Positions 1 to 11,233 of a stretch of 64,000 nucleotides of DNA are shown one piece after another (the stretch's first letter is position 1; every line of letters starts with the position of its first letter). The notes beneath the pieces are model-generated. The model ran no database searches, had not been told where the DNA came from, and saw only the letters and a program-made list of their open reading frames with translations. This DNA comes from Deltaproteobacteria bacterium (lineage in GTDB: Bacteria; Myxococcota; Myxococcia; Myxococcales; Anaeromyxobacteraceae): assembly GCA_016214955.1 (NCBI GenBank), contig JACRMN010000019.1:1-64000 (forward strand). Direction: 5' to 3'. Both the position numbers and the translations under genes were made by a program.

Positions 1-1493
1 CGCTTGGTCTCGGCGGCCAGGTTGTTGGCCTGCTGGGCGTTGTCGGCGGCCTGGCGGGTCTGGGCGGACATCGACTCCAGCGAGGAGTGGGTCTCCTCCA
101 GGCTGCTGGCCTGCTCGGAGGCGCCCGAGGCCACGGCCTGCGAGGAGGAGGCGATCTGGCCGGCGGCGCCGGAGACCTGCTCGACCGCCTCGGCCACCTG
201 GCCGAGGGCGTCGTGCAGGGCGGAGGCAGCGGCGTTGAGGGCCTCCTTGATGGCGGCGTGGTCGCCCTGGTAGCTGCCCTGCATGCGGGCGGTGAGGTCG
301 CGCTCGGCGAGCCGCTCGAGTGCCTTCCGGGCCTCGTCGATGGGGGCGAGGACGGCGTCGAGGGTGGCGTTGACGCCGGCCACCACTTTCTGGAAGTCGC
401 CCTGGTGCTTCGAGGCGTCGGCACGGGTGGAGAGCTTGCCCTCCACGGCGGCCTGCGAGAGGGCGTTGGCGTCGCGGACCAGCAGGTTCACCGCGTCGAT
501 GCAGCGGTTCAGGTTCTGCTTCACCTGGTCGAAGGCGCCCTCGTACTTGTCGGTGATCTGGGGCGGGATCTCGCCGCGCGAGATGCGGTCCACGTAGTCT
601 GCGGTCACCTGCATGGGCTTCACGAAGGCGTCCACGGCCCGGTTCATGCCCGAGACCACCGGGCGGAACTCGGCGGCCACCGCCTGCTCGTCGGCCCGGA
701 CCTCGAGCTGGCCCGCGGCGGCGGCGGCGGTGAGCTTCCCTGCCTCGCCGTTGAGCTGCTGGATGGTCCGCTCCACGGTTCGGCCCAGGACGTAGGCCAG
801 CGCCGCCATCACCGCGGCGGCGAGGAGGATCACCGCCAGCTCGATCTGGATCAGCCGGCCCTCGGCGGCGGCGGCGGCGGCGTGGGAGGCCTCCGACTCC
901 TTCTTCACCAGCTCGTGGATCCGGGTGATGCCCTCCTCGATCGGATCGGTGGCGCCGTGCAGGTTGGGCCAGGTGTCCCAGATGCGCTTCTCCACCATCG
1001 CCAGGGGGCCATCGGGGCGGGCGCCGGCGGCCACCTGCCGATCGCGCTCGCCGAGCAGGTCCCGCATCTGCCGGGCCTGCTCCATCCAGTCCACCACCTC
1101 CTTGCGCACCGCCGGCCAGAGCTTCCCGGACTCGCCGGTGACGGGGATGGCGTCGAGCCGCTTCACGGCCTTCTCGACGGCGGGAAGCGAGGTGTCGACC
1201 CGGTCGGAGAAGAGGGCCGGCGTGGCGTGGCAGCCACCGCACGACTCGTTGCTCATGACCTTCTCGTTGACCCGGGCCAGCGCCAGGTTGGCGAGGTACT
1301 GGTTGGTCTGGCGGAAGCCGACGCGGATGTCGGACAGCGCCCTGTAGGTCGGAAACTGCGAGTCGCTGATGAGGCCGAAGGAGCCGGCCATGCGACTCGC
1401 GGCCACGTACGAGGCCACGCCAACGGCGATGGCCACCGCCAGAGCGGCGGCGAAGCCGCCCAGGATCTTGGTTCGAGTGCGGTATTCGCGCAT
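1..1493 (-). CDS. Methyl-accepting chemotaxis protein with a c-type haem motif, 3' end cut off
   Basis: This is a membrane chemoreceptor that should signal to a CheA/CheW complex. The start is ATG at 1493, behind an AGGGGAG ribosome site; 497 codons are visible and the frame runs off the left edge. A first membrane helix lies near residues 10-32 and a second near 213-235, so about 180 residues face the periplasm. That domain contains CGGCH at residues 85-89, the covalent haem c motif. After the second helix come several HAMP-like repeats, then the start of the methyl-accepting signalling domain (Ala/Ser/Gln-rich heptads near residues 440-497). The conserved hairpin tip lies beyond the window. 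Haem-bearing chemoreceptors are known in Geobacter; a redox- or gas-sensing role here is inference. No che genes are in view. Confidence 0.9.
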   Translation of the reverse strand, partial: MREYRTRTKILGGFAAALAVAIAVGVASYVAASRMAGSFGLISDSQFPTYRALSDIRVGFRQTNQYLANLALARVNEKVMSNESCGGCHATPALFSDRVDTSLPAVEKAVKRLDAIPVTGESGKLWPAVRKEVVDWMEQARQMRDLLGERDRQVAAGARPDGPLAMVEKRIWDTWPNLHGATDPIEEGITRIHELVKKESEASHAAAAAAEGRLIQIELAVILLAAAVMAALAYVLGRTVERTIQQLNGEAGKLTAAAAAGQLEVRADEQAVAAEFRPVVSGMNRAVDAFVKPMQVTADYVDRISRGEIPPQITDKYEGAFDQVKQNLNRCIDAVNLLVRDANALSQAAVEGKLSTRADASKHQGDFQKVVAGVNATLDAVLAPIDEARKALERLAERDLTARMQGSYQGDHAAIKEALNAAASALHDALGQVAEAVEQVSGAAGQIASSSQAVASGASEQASSLEETHSSLESMSAQTRQAADNAQQANNLAAETK

Positions 1494-1508
1494 GGGCTCC
1501 CCTGGTGA

Positions 1509-1529
1509 GGCCGGAGTGCTCCTCCGGCC
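1509..1529. other. Inverted repeat in the chemoreceptor leader
   Basis: GGCCGGAG and CTCCGGCC form an 8-bp stem around a five-base loop, 16 bases upstream of the chemoreceptor start. It could be a leader hairpin or an operator. The rest of 1494-1671 holds no gene. Confidence 0.35.
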
Positions 1530-1543
1530 GTCGCAGGGCTCAG

Positions 1544-1559
1544 TGCAGGCCGCGGGCCA
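1544..1559 (-). promoter_or_regulatory. Weak sigma-54-like site before the chemoreceptor
   Basis: On the minus strand TGGCCCGCGGCCTGCA keeps the GG-N10-GC spacing of a -24/-12 promoter, with two mismatches to TGGCACG-N4-TTGCA. Transcription would start near 1533. It may be a chance match in this GC-rich sequence. Confidence 0.22.
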
Positions 1560-1671
1560 CGCGGCTGCCGAATCCACTGCGACGCCAAGTCCCGGATCTC
1601 CAGGAGGTGGGAACCCGGTGCAGGGGGGGCCGCCGCAACCCGGGGTGCGGGCCCGGGTGCCGGGCGCACCG

Positions 1672-2685
1672 TCAGCCGAGGTCGGCGACCGTCGCCGGGC
1701 GGGGGGCCTTGCGGAAGTGGCGCTCCAGGAAGGTCAGGGTCTCGTGGAGGGTGTCCCGCGGATCGCGGGGCGCGAAGCCCAGCTCGCGGACCGCCTTCTG
1801 CGAGTCGATGAAGAACCAGTGCTCCCCCATCGCCACCTCTTCCTCCGAGATGGGCGGCTCCGACTCGCGCCACTCGTGGAAGCGCGCCAGCAGCCAGGCC
1901 CCGGCCACGTTGGCCCTGCTGGGCAGGCGCAGCGACGGCACCGCCACGCCCGAGAGGCGGGAGAGCCGGCCGAAGAAGTCGGCGAAGGTCATGTTGGCGC
2001 CGCCGAGCAGGTAGCGCTCGCCGGGCCGCCCGCGGGTCAGGGCCGAGACGAAGGCCGCCGCCGCGTCGCGCACGTCCACGAAGGAAAGGCCGCCGGTGGG
2101 CATGGCCGGGATGCGCCGCTCCAGGAACTTCCAGACCACGTCGGTGGAGGAGAGGCGCAGGTCGCCGGGTCCGAGCAGCAGCGAGGGGTTGAGGACCACC
2201 ACCTCCGGGCCGCCGTCGCGGTGGAAGCGGAGCGCGGTCTTCTCCTGGAAGATCTTGGAGAGGTAGTAGGGCCAGCGGGCCACCACCGCCAGGGGGTAGT
2301 CGTCCTCCTCGGTGTGCAGCCTCTCCTCGCGGGAGATGCCGATGGTGCCGGAGGAGGAGGCCAGCACCACGCGGCGCACGCCGGCGGCGCGGCACTCCTC
2401 CAGCAGCACCCTCGTGCACTGCACGTGAAGGTCGTACATCGAGGCCGGATCGCTCCCCTCGAACGACACCTGGCCGGCCAGGTGGAAGACGGCCTCCACG
2501 CCGGCCAGCGCCTGCCGCACCGCCTTCCGGTCCTGGAGCGGCGCCTGGATCACCTCGGCGCCCAGCGCCGCGGCCTCGGGCGACGGCGAGCGGCCGATGA
2601 GCCGCAGCGCGTGGCCCGCCTCGGCGAGCAGCGGCACCAGCGCGCCGCCCAGGAAGCCGGTTCCACCGGTGACCAGGAGCTTCAC
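1672..2685 (-). CDS. NAD(P)-dependent SDR/epimerase (dihydroflavonol reductase-like), last gene of an elb-like cluster
   Basis: This is a 337-residue extended short-chain dehydrogenase. The N-terminus carries the nucleotide-binding motif TGGTGFLG (residues 6-13), and YYLSK near residue 150 is the catalytic YxxxK. The family reduces or epimerises sugar and lipid-linked carbonyls; the substrate cannot be read from sequence. The start is GTG at 2685, directly behind a GGGGGGAGGAG ribosome site. Its first bases overlap the stop codon of the multidomain gene upstream (GTGA overlap), so the two are translationally coupled. A homologous reductase ends the ether-lipid (elb) operon of Myxococcus xanthus as I recall it, so a role in reducing an ether-lipid precursor is plausible. 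That assignment is inference. Confidence 0.85.
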   Translation of the reverse strand: MKLLVTGGTGFLGGALVPLLAEAGHALRLIGRSPSPEAAALGAEVIQAPLQDRKAVRQALAGVEAVFHLAGQVSFEGSDPASMYDLHVQCTRVLLEECRAAGVRRVVLASSSGTIGISREERLHTEEDDYPLAVVARWPYYLSKIFQEKTALRFHRDGGPEVVVLNPSLLLGPGDLRLSSTDVVWKFLERRIPAMPTGGLSFVDVRDAAAAFVSALTRGRPGERYLLGGANMTFADFFGRLSRLSGVAVPSLRLPSRANVAGAWLLARFHEWRESEPPISEEEVAMGEHWFFIDSQKAVRELGFAPRDPRDTLHETLTFLERHFRKAPRPATVADLG

Positions 2686-5600
2686 GGCTCCTCCCCCCTG
2701 GCCTTCATCGCCGCCGGCGCCTCCCCCCCCGCCGAGGAGGCCGAGGTCGCAGCCGGGGCCGGGGTCAGGGTCGGGGTCGGGGTCGAGGTCGCGGTCGCGG
2801 TCGCGGTCGAGGTCGCGGTCGGGGTCGCCATCCCCCTGGCCTGTGCCTCCAGCGCCCGGACCGCCTCCTCCATGAGCTGGGTGGCGGCCTTGTGGGCGTC
2901 GCCCTTGGCCAGCGCGACGGTCCGGGCCCTGAGGTCGGCGACGCGGATGGGCTGGCCGATGAGGACGCGCAGCTTCTCCCGGCGCGGGAGGCCGCGGCCC
3001 GGCGGCAGGGCGTCGTGGGTCCCGACCAGGTAGACCGGCAGCGTGTCCACCTGGCACTGGAGCGCCAGGTAGCCGGCGGTGGGCTTGAAGGCGGCCATGC
3101 GGCCGTCGCGGGAGCGCGTGCCCTCCGGGAAGATGAGGAGGTTGTAGCCGCGCCGCAGCGCCTCGGTGGCGGCCCGCAGGCTCCTGCGGATGGAGCCCTC
3201 GCGGTCCATGGGGATGAGGTTGGTGAAGTTCTCGAAGTAGGCGCGCTTCAGCGGGGTGTCGAAGAAGTAGTCGCGGGCCGCCAGCGCGGCGAGCTTGTGC
3301 CCGGCCTCGCCCAGCGCCACCTTGACGAGCCCCATGTCGAGGTGGCTGGCGTGATTGGCCACCACCAGGAAGTTGCGGTCCCGGGGGATGAAGGCCTCGC
3401 CGGTGACCTCGGCCTCGAACCAGCCGCGGTAGAGGGCCCGCTGGCCGACGTCGAGCAGCCTGCGCCCGGCAGCGGCGATGCCGGCCGGGACGGCGACGTC
3501 GCCGGAGCCGGGGCCGGAGGTCGCCGGCGCCGGGGCCTCGCTCGCCTCCCGCGCCTCCTCGGGCCGGTGCAGCGCCGGCCCCACCAGCCGCGAGAGCTCG
3601 GCCACGGTCTGCACCTGGTGCAGGCTCTCGGTGGTGGACGGCGGCACTCCGGCCGCCTCCAGGGCCGCCGCCAGCTCGTTGAGCATCAGCGAGTCGAAGG
3701 AGAGGTCGGTGGAGAGGTGGCAGTGGAGCGTGATGGCGGCGCGGGGGCGGCGCGAGATCTCGGCCAGCAGATCGAGGAGCCAGCCATCTCGCCCGTGGGT
3801 CGCCGCCTCGCGCGCCTTCTTGCCCTTGTGGGCCGCGGCCTCGAACTGCTGGAGCTGCTCGATGACCCACTTGCGCTTCACCTTGCGGGTGGAGGTGCGC
3901 AGCAGCTCCCCCTCGGTCCAGTGCCAGACCTTGACCCGCTTGTAGAAGGGCAGGCCAGCCGAGACCTGCCGCAGGTGGTCGGAGATCCGGCGCATCACCT
4001 CGTCGCGGGGCCGGTCCTTGAAGTCGGGCACCAGGAGCATCGCCACCTTCTCGCCGCCGTGCTCCGGCAGGCCCACGATGGAGAGCTCCTTCACCAGGTC
4101 CGCCTCCTGGTACAGCTCCTCCAGCTCGTCCGGATAGACGTTCTTGCCGTCGGCGTCGATGATGACGTCCTTCTTGCGCCCCGACAGCGTGAGCCGCCCC
4201 TGGGCGTCGAGCTTCCCCAGGTCGCCGGTGTGGAGCCAGCCCCCCTGCAGCACCTCGGCGGTGCGCGAGGGATCCACCGCCGGGGGCCCGCCGCCGCCCT
4301 GGAGGTAGCCGAGCATGACGTTGGGGCCCCGGGCCAGCACCTCGCCCACGCCGGACGCGTCCGGCTCGTGGATGCGGATCTCGATGCCGGGCAGCGGCTT
4401 GCCCACGTTGCCGGAGGAGGGGCCGTCGTCGGGGGTGGAGACCGACAGCACGGGCGCCGCCTCGGTGAGCCCGTACCCCTCGTAGAGATCGAAGCCCATC
4501 TCGTGGAAGGCGGCCTGCACCTCGGGCGAGAGGGCCGAGCCGCCGGACACCAGGATGCGCAGCCGGCCGCCCATCTTCCGGTGCACCGGCCAGAGAAGCC
4601 ACTTGCCCAGGTTGAGGTCGGCGTCGGCCCGCAGCTTCTTGTTGGTGGCCCGCAGCAGGTCGAAGGCCTGCTCCACCAGCCCGGGCCGGGCGGCGATCTC
4701 CTGGGTGATGCGGCGGTGCAGGAGCGCCCAGAGCGCCGGCACGCCGATCATGGCGGTGATGCGCCCGCTCTCCAGCGCCTCGCCCAGCCGGTCAGCGGTG
4801 AGCTCGTCGAGGTACTCGATCTCGCAGCCGCGGGAGAGCGGCACCAGGAGGCCGCAGGTGAACTCGAAGGTGTGGTGCAGCGGCAGCACCGACAGGAGCC
4901 CGTCGCCGGGTCCGAGGTCGAAGAGGCCGGAGAGCTTGGCCACCAGCGAGGTGAAGTTGCGGTGGGTGAGCATCACGCCCTTGGGCGTGCCGGTGGTGCC
5001 GCTGGTGTAGATGACCGCGGCCAGGTCGTCGGGCGAGGCCTCGCGCGGCAGCTCGGCCGGCGGGCCGCCGGCCAGCGCCTCGTGGAGGAGCGCCGGGCGC
5101 GTGGTGCCCTGCTCGCGCCAGCGGGCCAGGAGGTCGCCGAGGCCGGCGGCGGTCTCCGCGGAGAGCAGCGCCACCCTGGCGCCGGCGCTGCGGGCCAGGT
5201 TCTCGATCTCCGCGGCGGAGAGCTTGGCGTCCACCGGCACCGCGGCGCCGCCCGCCAGGATGATGCCGAACCAGGCGATGGGCCACTCGGGCCGGTTCTC
5301 CCCGGCCAGCAGCACCCGGTCGCCCTTCCGGACCCCGGCGGCGCGGAGGAACAGGGCCACGCGCCGGGCCCACTCCCGCAGCTCGCCGTAGGTGAAGCGC
5401 TCCTTGCGCTCGCCGGCCATGCGCAGCGCCCCGCGCATCTTGTGGAGCTCGGCGGAGGCCTCGAGCAGCTCGATGAGATCGCGGTGCTGCTTGACGACGT
5501 GGACGCGCTTCTTCGACTCCTCCTCCAGCCCGGGGAAGACCCACTCCTCCATCCCCTGCATGTGGACGTCGAGCCAGTAGGTGCGCCAGTCGAGGCGCTC

Positions 5601-7237
5601 CGGGTCCCAGGGCAGCGCCTCGCGGTCGCGGGGCGACAGCCTGGCGTGCAGCTCGCGGACGTTGGCGCAGCGGAAGATGTAGCGGTTGTCCCAGACGAAG
5701 GGGAGGAAGAGGTCGTAGATGGCCTCGACCTGGCCCACCTGCGCCTCGGCCTCGTCGAAGCGGTCGGCGATGACGCCGGCCAGGGCGGTGAGGCGCGGCG
5801 CACCCCAGCGCGGCCCGCGCTCCCGCAGGAGCCGCGCCCCCTCGCGCAGCAGCTTGCCGAAGGCCGGCGCGCTGAAGGTCTCGTAGTGGCGCCGCGAGGT
5901 GGAGTAGGGCTCGAAGCGCGAGCGGACCTCGTTCCAGAGCTCGCTGCCCTCCTCGCGCCGCTTGTAGAAGCGGCGGCGGTAGAGGCCGGTGAGCTCCACC
6001 GCCCGCCGGCCCCAGAACGGGTTGGTGTCGCTGGAGGCCAGGTGGTAGACGGCCCGGGGCCGGCCGGCGACGCAGGCGGCGGCGATGGCCACGAGACCGG
6101 CGGCCACCAGGTCCACCGGGACGAGGTCGAGGATGGCCTTCTCGGCCATGGGGAAGACCCGCTGCCCCTTGAGCCCCATGAACGCCAGCGGCGCGCTGGT
6201 GGTGAAGCCCTCGTTCCAGCCGGGGAAGGGGTAGCGCAGCGCCGTCTCGACGATGGCCGGCCGGGCGATGGCGTAGCGGACGCCGCTGCGGGCGATGGCC
6301 TGCTCGCCCAGCGACTTGGTGTACGTGTAGGTGTTGGGCCAGCCCCAGTGGCGGGCCCGGTCCATCCCCAGGTCCACCAGCCGCTTCGAGATCCAGAGCC
6401 GCTTCTCGCGCCCTACCGCCAGCTTCTCGGCGCGGGCGTCGCCGCTGCGCCCCTCGAGCCGCAACCGCTCCAGGGCGGCGGCGCGGAAGAGGGAGAGGCG
6501 GGCGGCGTCCTCGGCCTCCTCGCGCACCCGGGCGATGCGGAGCTCGCAGTCGGTGAGCTCCCGCTCCAGGTCGAAGTCGCGCGGATCCAGGGTGGGCGCC
6601 TTGGGCCGGCCCATGACCCCCTCGCGGCGCGGGAAGTAGCCGTCGATGGCCTCGTCCTCGTAGACCACGCCGTCGCGGTTGCCGGCCACGAAGCAGGTGG
6701 AGACGTGGAGCAGCGCCGCGCCGGTGCGCCGGCACAGCTCCACCGCGTTCTGGGCGCCGCGGGTGTTCACGCCCAGCGCCAGCTCCAGCGAGGGGTTGAA
6801 GTCCACCAGGCCGGCGCAGTTCACCACCAGGTCGAGCGGCCCCAGCGCCGCCAGGTCCTCGGGGGAGATGCCGAAGAGCGGGTCGGAGACGTCGCCGCCC
6901 ACCGCCTGGCACTTCTCGCGGATGAAGGCCTCGAAGCCGGCGCCGCGCGCCTGGCGCAGCGGGTCGAAGGGGCGGGCGCCCGCCACCTTGCTCCAGAAGC
7001 GGCCGTCGGCGCTGCCGCCGGTGCCGGCCCGCACCAGCACGAAGACCTTGCCCACCTCGGGGTAGCGGTGGAGCAGCATCGACAGCGCCACCTTGCCCAC
7101 GAAGCCGGTGGCGCCGGTGAAGAGGATGCGCCGGCCGCGGAGGGCCCGGGCCACGTCGAGGGGCGGCTCGGCGTGCGCCAGGCCGGCCGCGGCCGGAGGG
7201 TGGGGCGCGCCGTGGGCGCCGTTCTTGCGGCCGTCGC

Positions 7238-7241
<4 letters not shown>
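2682..7241 (-). CDS. 1519-residue fusion: fatty acyl reductase, AMP-ligase, carrier domain, acyltransferase (ElbD-like)
   Basis: Four enzyme modules are visible in order. Residues about 35-500 are a male-sterility/thioester-reductase domain with GATGFVG near 43 and YTYTKSLGE near 306. Residues about 620-1110 are an AMP-binding ligase with [10 protein letters not shown] near 745 and HTGDLG near 1005. Residues about 1160-1220 look like an acyl carrier domain with FDSLML near 1183, whose Ser would hold phosphopantetheine. Residues about 1260-1460 are a PlsC-type acyltransferase with NHASHLD near 1297 and FPEGTRSR near 1374. A Pro/Ala-Thr repeat tail follows. The set suggests that a fatty acid is activated, reduced to an alcohol and placed on a glycerolipid. 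The layout matches what I remember of ElbD from Myxococcus xanthus ether-lipid synthesis. ATG at 7241 overlaps the upstream stop (ATGA). Confidence 0.9.
2761..2828. repeat. GGTCGN hexamer array encoding a Pro/Ala-Thr tail (locus A)
   Basis: About eleven tandem copies of the six-base unit GGTCGG/GGTCGC lie inside the 3' end of the multidomain gene. Read on the coding strand they give alternating Thr with Pro or Ala (residues about 1471-1493). The same unit recurs at 13215-13254 and 32491-32575. Confidence 0.85.
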
Positions 7242-8842
<1,601 letters not shown>

Positions 8843-8844
8843 GC

Positions 8845-9522
8845 CTACCCCTGGGTGGTGTCGACGATGGGCCACTCGTAGGCGCGGGCCACGCTGCGCA
8901 GCCGCACGTCCGGGTTGACCGCGGTGGGATGGCCGACGACCGCCAGCATGGGGTAGTCGGAGAAGCTGTCGCTGAAGGCCCAGCAGCGATCGAGCGCCAG
9001 GCCTCTCTTGACGCAGTAGTCCCGCATCACCTGGGCCTTGTGGGCCCCCTCGACGATGGGCGGGATCACCCGGCCGGTGGCCACTCCGTCCACGAAGTGC
9101 ATGCGGTTGGCGATGAGGTCGTCGGCGCCGAGGTGGTCGGCGAGCCGGCGCACGGTGAAGTCCAGGGCGCCGGTGACCAGCACCACGCGGCAGCCGGCGC
9201 GGCGGGTCTCGTCGAGGAGGCGGCCGGTGCCGGGGTGGAGGGCCGGCTTCAGCACGTCGGTGAAGAGCTCGTCGGCGAGCGTCAGCAGCCGGTCCTGGGT
9301 CTGGCCCTTGTAGAACCCGTAGAAGAGCTCGTTGAAGGCCTTGCGGTTGACCTTGTCGAGCGCCCACAGGAACGGCGCTGCGGCGGCGGTCTTGGCCGTC
9401 TGCCAGGCGGTGCCGAAGATGGTGCCCTGGTTCATGGCGTAGTACGCGAAGGCGTGGACGATGTTCGTCCGCACCAGCGTGCCATCCACGTCGAAGAACG
9501 CGGCCTTCTGCGGTGTGGTCAT
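8845..9522 (-). CDS. HAD-IB family phosphatase (SerB-like), first gene of the elb-like operon
   Basis: This 225-residue HAD hydrolase has all the core motifs: DVDGT at residues 11-15 (nucleophile Asp11), VTGA near 115, a Lys in the GAHKAQ segment, and the acidic motif SDSFSD near 185. Its cap is small and alpha-helical, as in the phosphoserine-phosphatase subgroup. HAD-IB proteins of this kind often sit beside PlsC acyltransferases and act on phosphorylated lipid or serine intermediates; the substrate here is unknown. It is the first gene after a likely promoter (9537-9564) and is followed within two bases by the LarA-like gene. Start ATG at 9522 has a CGGAAG ribosome site. Confidence 0.9.
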   Translation of the reverse strand: MTTPQKAAFFDVDGTLVRTNIVHAFAYYAMNQGTIFGTAWQTAKTAAAAPFLWALDKVNRKAFNELFYGFYKGQTQDRLLTLADELFTDVLKPALHPGTGRLLDETRRAGCRVVLVTGALDFTVRRLADHLGADDLIANRMHFVDGVATGRVIPPIVEGAHKAQVMRDYCVKRGLALDRCWAFSDSFSDYPMLAVVGHPTAVNPDVRLRSVARAYEWPIVDTTQG

Positions 9523-9536
9523 CGGCTTCCGTGCGG

Positions 9537-9564
9537 TCTAGACGAAAACCGATGCCCGAGTCAA
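9537..9564 (-). promoter_or_regulatory. Likely sigma-70 promoter of the elb-like operon
   Basis: On the minus strand TTGACT (9564-9559) and TCTAGA (9542-9537) are separated by 16 bases, close to the housekeeping consensus. Transcription would begin near 9530, eight bases before the HAD gene start. The spacing and AT-richer context support it. Confidence 0.55.
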
Positions 9565-9590
9565 AGCGCGGCGCGTGATCGGACGCCCCT

Positions 9591-10556
9591 CTAGAGCCAG
9601 CCCTGCGCACGGTACCAGCGAGCCGACCGCTCGATGGAGTCCGAAAGGGGCGTTTCGGCCACGAAGCCGAGCCTTTCCCGGGCCTTCCCCGGATCACAGG
9701 CCCAGCCGGGGGCGAGGAGCTGGCGCGCCAGCTTGCGGTTGAGCGGCAGCCGCCGGCCGGTGGCGCGGGTGACCAGGTCGGCGAGCGCCGCGGCGGCGGA
9801 GAGGAGCGAGGCGGGGAGGGGGACGTCGCGGGTGCGGACGCCCAGCACCCGGGCCGCAGAGGCCAGGAGCCCGGCCAGGCTGGTGCGCTCCGCCGAGGCC
9901 AGGAAGAAGGGCTCGCCCACCGCCTCGGGTCGCTCGGCCAGCAGCAGGAAGCCGCGGGCGCAGTCCTCGACGTCGATCCAGGAGATGGGCCGCTCCGGAC
10001 CCGAGAGCCGCAGCACCAGGCCCCGGGCCGCCAGCTTGAAGAAGAGCAGGTTCTCGCGGTCTCCCGGGCCGACGATGCGCGGCGGGCGGGCCACCGTCAC
10101 CGGCAGCCGGTCCCGGTAGGAGAGGGTGATGCGCTCGGCCTCGGCCTTGGACTCGCCGTACCACTCGGCGGGCTCGAGGGGCTCCTCCTCGCGCCGGCCG
10201 GTGCGCGAGGGGCCGGCCGCGGCGAGGGAGCCGGCCAGCACGAAGCGGGTGCGGGCGGCGCCGCGGGCCAGGCAGGCCTCCAGCAGCGACCGGGTGGCGT
10301 CGGCGTTGACGGCCATGAACTCGTCGCGGACCGCGGCGCGGCGCACGCCGGCCAGGTGGAAGACCAGGTCGCAGCCCTCCACCGCCGAGGCCAGCGAGGC
10401 CTGGTCGGTGACGTCGGCGCGGCAGGGCTCGGCGCCGGCGGGCAGCGACGGGGCCTCGCCGCGGAACAGGGCCCGGACGGCCACGCCCCGCTCTGTCAGG
10501 CGGTGGACGAGCACGCCGCCGAGGAAGCCGGCGGCGCCGGTGACGAGCGCGCGCAT
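9591..10556 (-). CDS. NAD(P)-dependent epimerase/dehydratase (extended SDR)
   Basis: A 321-residue extended SDR with the Rossmann motif TGAAGFLG at residues 6-13, a conserved HLAGVR segment, and YGESK near residue 155 as the YxxxK catalytic pair. It is related to but distinct from the SDR at 1672-2685. The family includes sterol, sugar-nucleotide and flavonol reductases, and the substrate is not evident. It lies 68 bases upstream of the HAD gene on the same strand, so it may be cotranscribed with the elb-like genes, although those have their own likely promoter. It is divergent from the PPOX/TetR pair, with a strong palindrome between them that may control both directions. Confidence 0.88.
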   Translation of the reverse strand: MRALVTGAAGFLGGVLVHRLTERGVAVRALFRGEAPSLPAGAEPCRADVTDQASLASAVEGCDLVFHLAGVRRAAVRDEFMAVNADATRSLLEACLARGAARTRFVLAGSLAAAGPSRTGRREEEPLEPAEWYGESKAEAERITLSYRDRLPVTVARPPRIVGPGDRENLLFFKLAARGLVLRLSGPERPISWIDVEDCARGFLLLAERPEAVGEPFFLASAERTSLAGLLASAARVLGVRTRDVPLPASLLSAAAALADLVTRATGRRLPLNRKLARQLLAPGWACDPGKARERLGFVAETPLSDSIERSARWYRAQGWL

Positions 10557-10633
10557 CGGGCGAGTGGGCCACGCCGGCAGGGCGGCGTCAACGGGCCGGG
10601 TGGGACCCCGGGCACGCGCTTGCCATCCGTCCC

Positions 10634-10660
10634 TTCCATACCATACCGTATGGTATGGAA
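10634..10660. promoter_or_regulatory. TetR-type operator: 12-bp inverted repeat in a divergent promoter region
   Basis: TTCCATACCATA and TATGGTATGGAA are perfect complements around a CCG centre. The stretch is much AT-richer than its surroundings and also contains the tandem pentamer CCATA. It lies between the divergent SDR and PPOX/TetR genes and covers the annotated PPOX start codon at 10655. The TetR gene two cistrons in is the natural candidate binder. Confidence 0.7.
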
Positions 10661-11233
10661 ACGGGCACACCCACTCACCCGCCGGCCTCGCTGCGCGGGC
10701 GCGTCCTCCGCAGCCTGGCCCTGCGCTACCGCGCCTGGGCCCGGGGCCGCAGCCGCTCCGGTGCCGAGCCGGTGCTGCGCGCCGCGCGGGCCACCATGCG
10801 GCGCAAGAAGTACTGCCTGCTGGTCACGGCCGCCGGCGACGGGACGGCGCGGGCCCGCGTGCTCCAGCCCTTCCCGCCGGGGCCGGACCTCACCGTCTGG
10901 ATGGGCACCAGCCCGCGGACGCGCAAGGCGGCGGAGCTCCGCGCCGACCCGCGGGCCACGCTCGTCTACCAGGACGACGCCCGGGCCGCCTGCGTGGTGC
11001 TGGCCGGCCGCGTGGTGCAGGTCGAGGCCGTGGAGGAGCGGCGCCGCCGCTTCATGCCGGGCTGGTGGGCCTTCTGGCCGGAGGGGCCGGAGGGGCCCGA
11101 CTTCGTGCTGCTGCGGTTCGAGCCGGAGGCGCTGGAGGTCTGGGACGCCACACGGCACATCACCCCCGAGCCCTTTGGCCTGCGCTCGGCCCGGCTGGTG
11201 CGGCGTGGCGGTGCCTGGGCGGAGGCGCGATGA
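10655..11233 (+). CDS. Pyridoxamine 5'-phosphate oxidase-like flavin-binding protein
   Basis: This 192-residue protein has the split-barrel pattern of the PPOX-like family: a conserved RRKKYCLLVTA strand, a TVWMGTSPRTRKAAELRADPRATLVYQD segment typical of flavin-binding members, and a Trp-rich C-terminus. Such proteins bind FMN, F420 or haem; the cofactor cannot be decided here. The annotated ATG at 10655 lies inside the palindromic operator and has no ribosome site, so either the mRNA is leaderless or translation starts further in, for example at Met48. Its stop overlaps the start of the TetR gene (ATGA), so both are one operon. It is probably controlled by that regulator. Confidence 0.8.
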   Translation: METGTPTHPPASLRGRVLRSLALRYRAWARGRSRSGAEPVLRAARATMRRKKYCLLVTAAGDGTARARVLQPFPPGPDLTVWMGTSPRTRKAAELRADPRATLVYQDDARAACVVLAGRVVQVEAVEERRRRFMPGWWAFWPEGPEGPDFVLLRFEPEALEVWDATRHITPEPFGLRSARLVRRGGAWAEAR

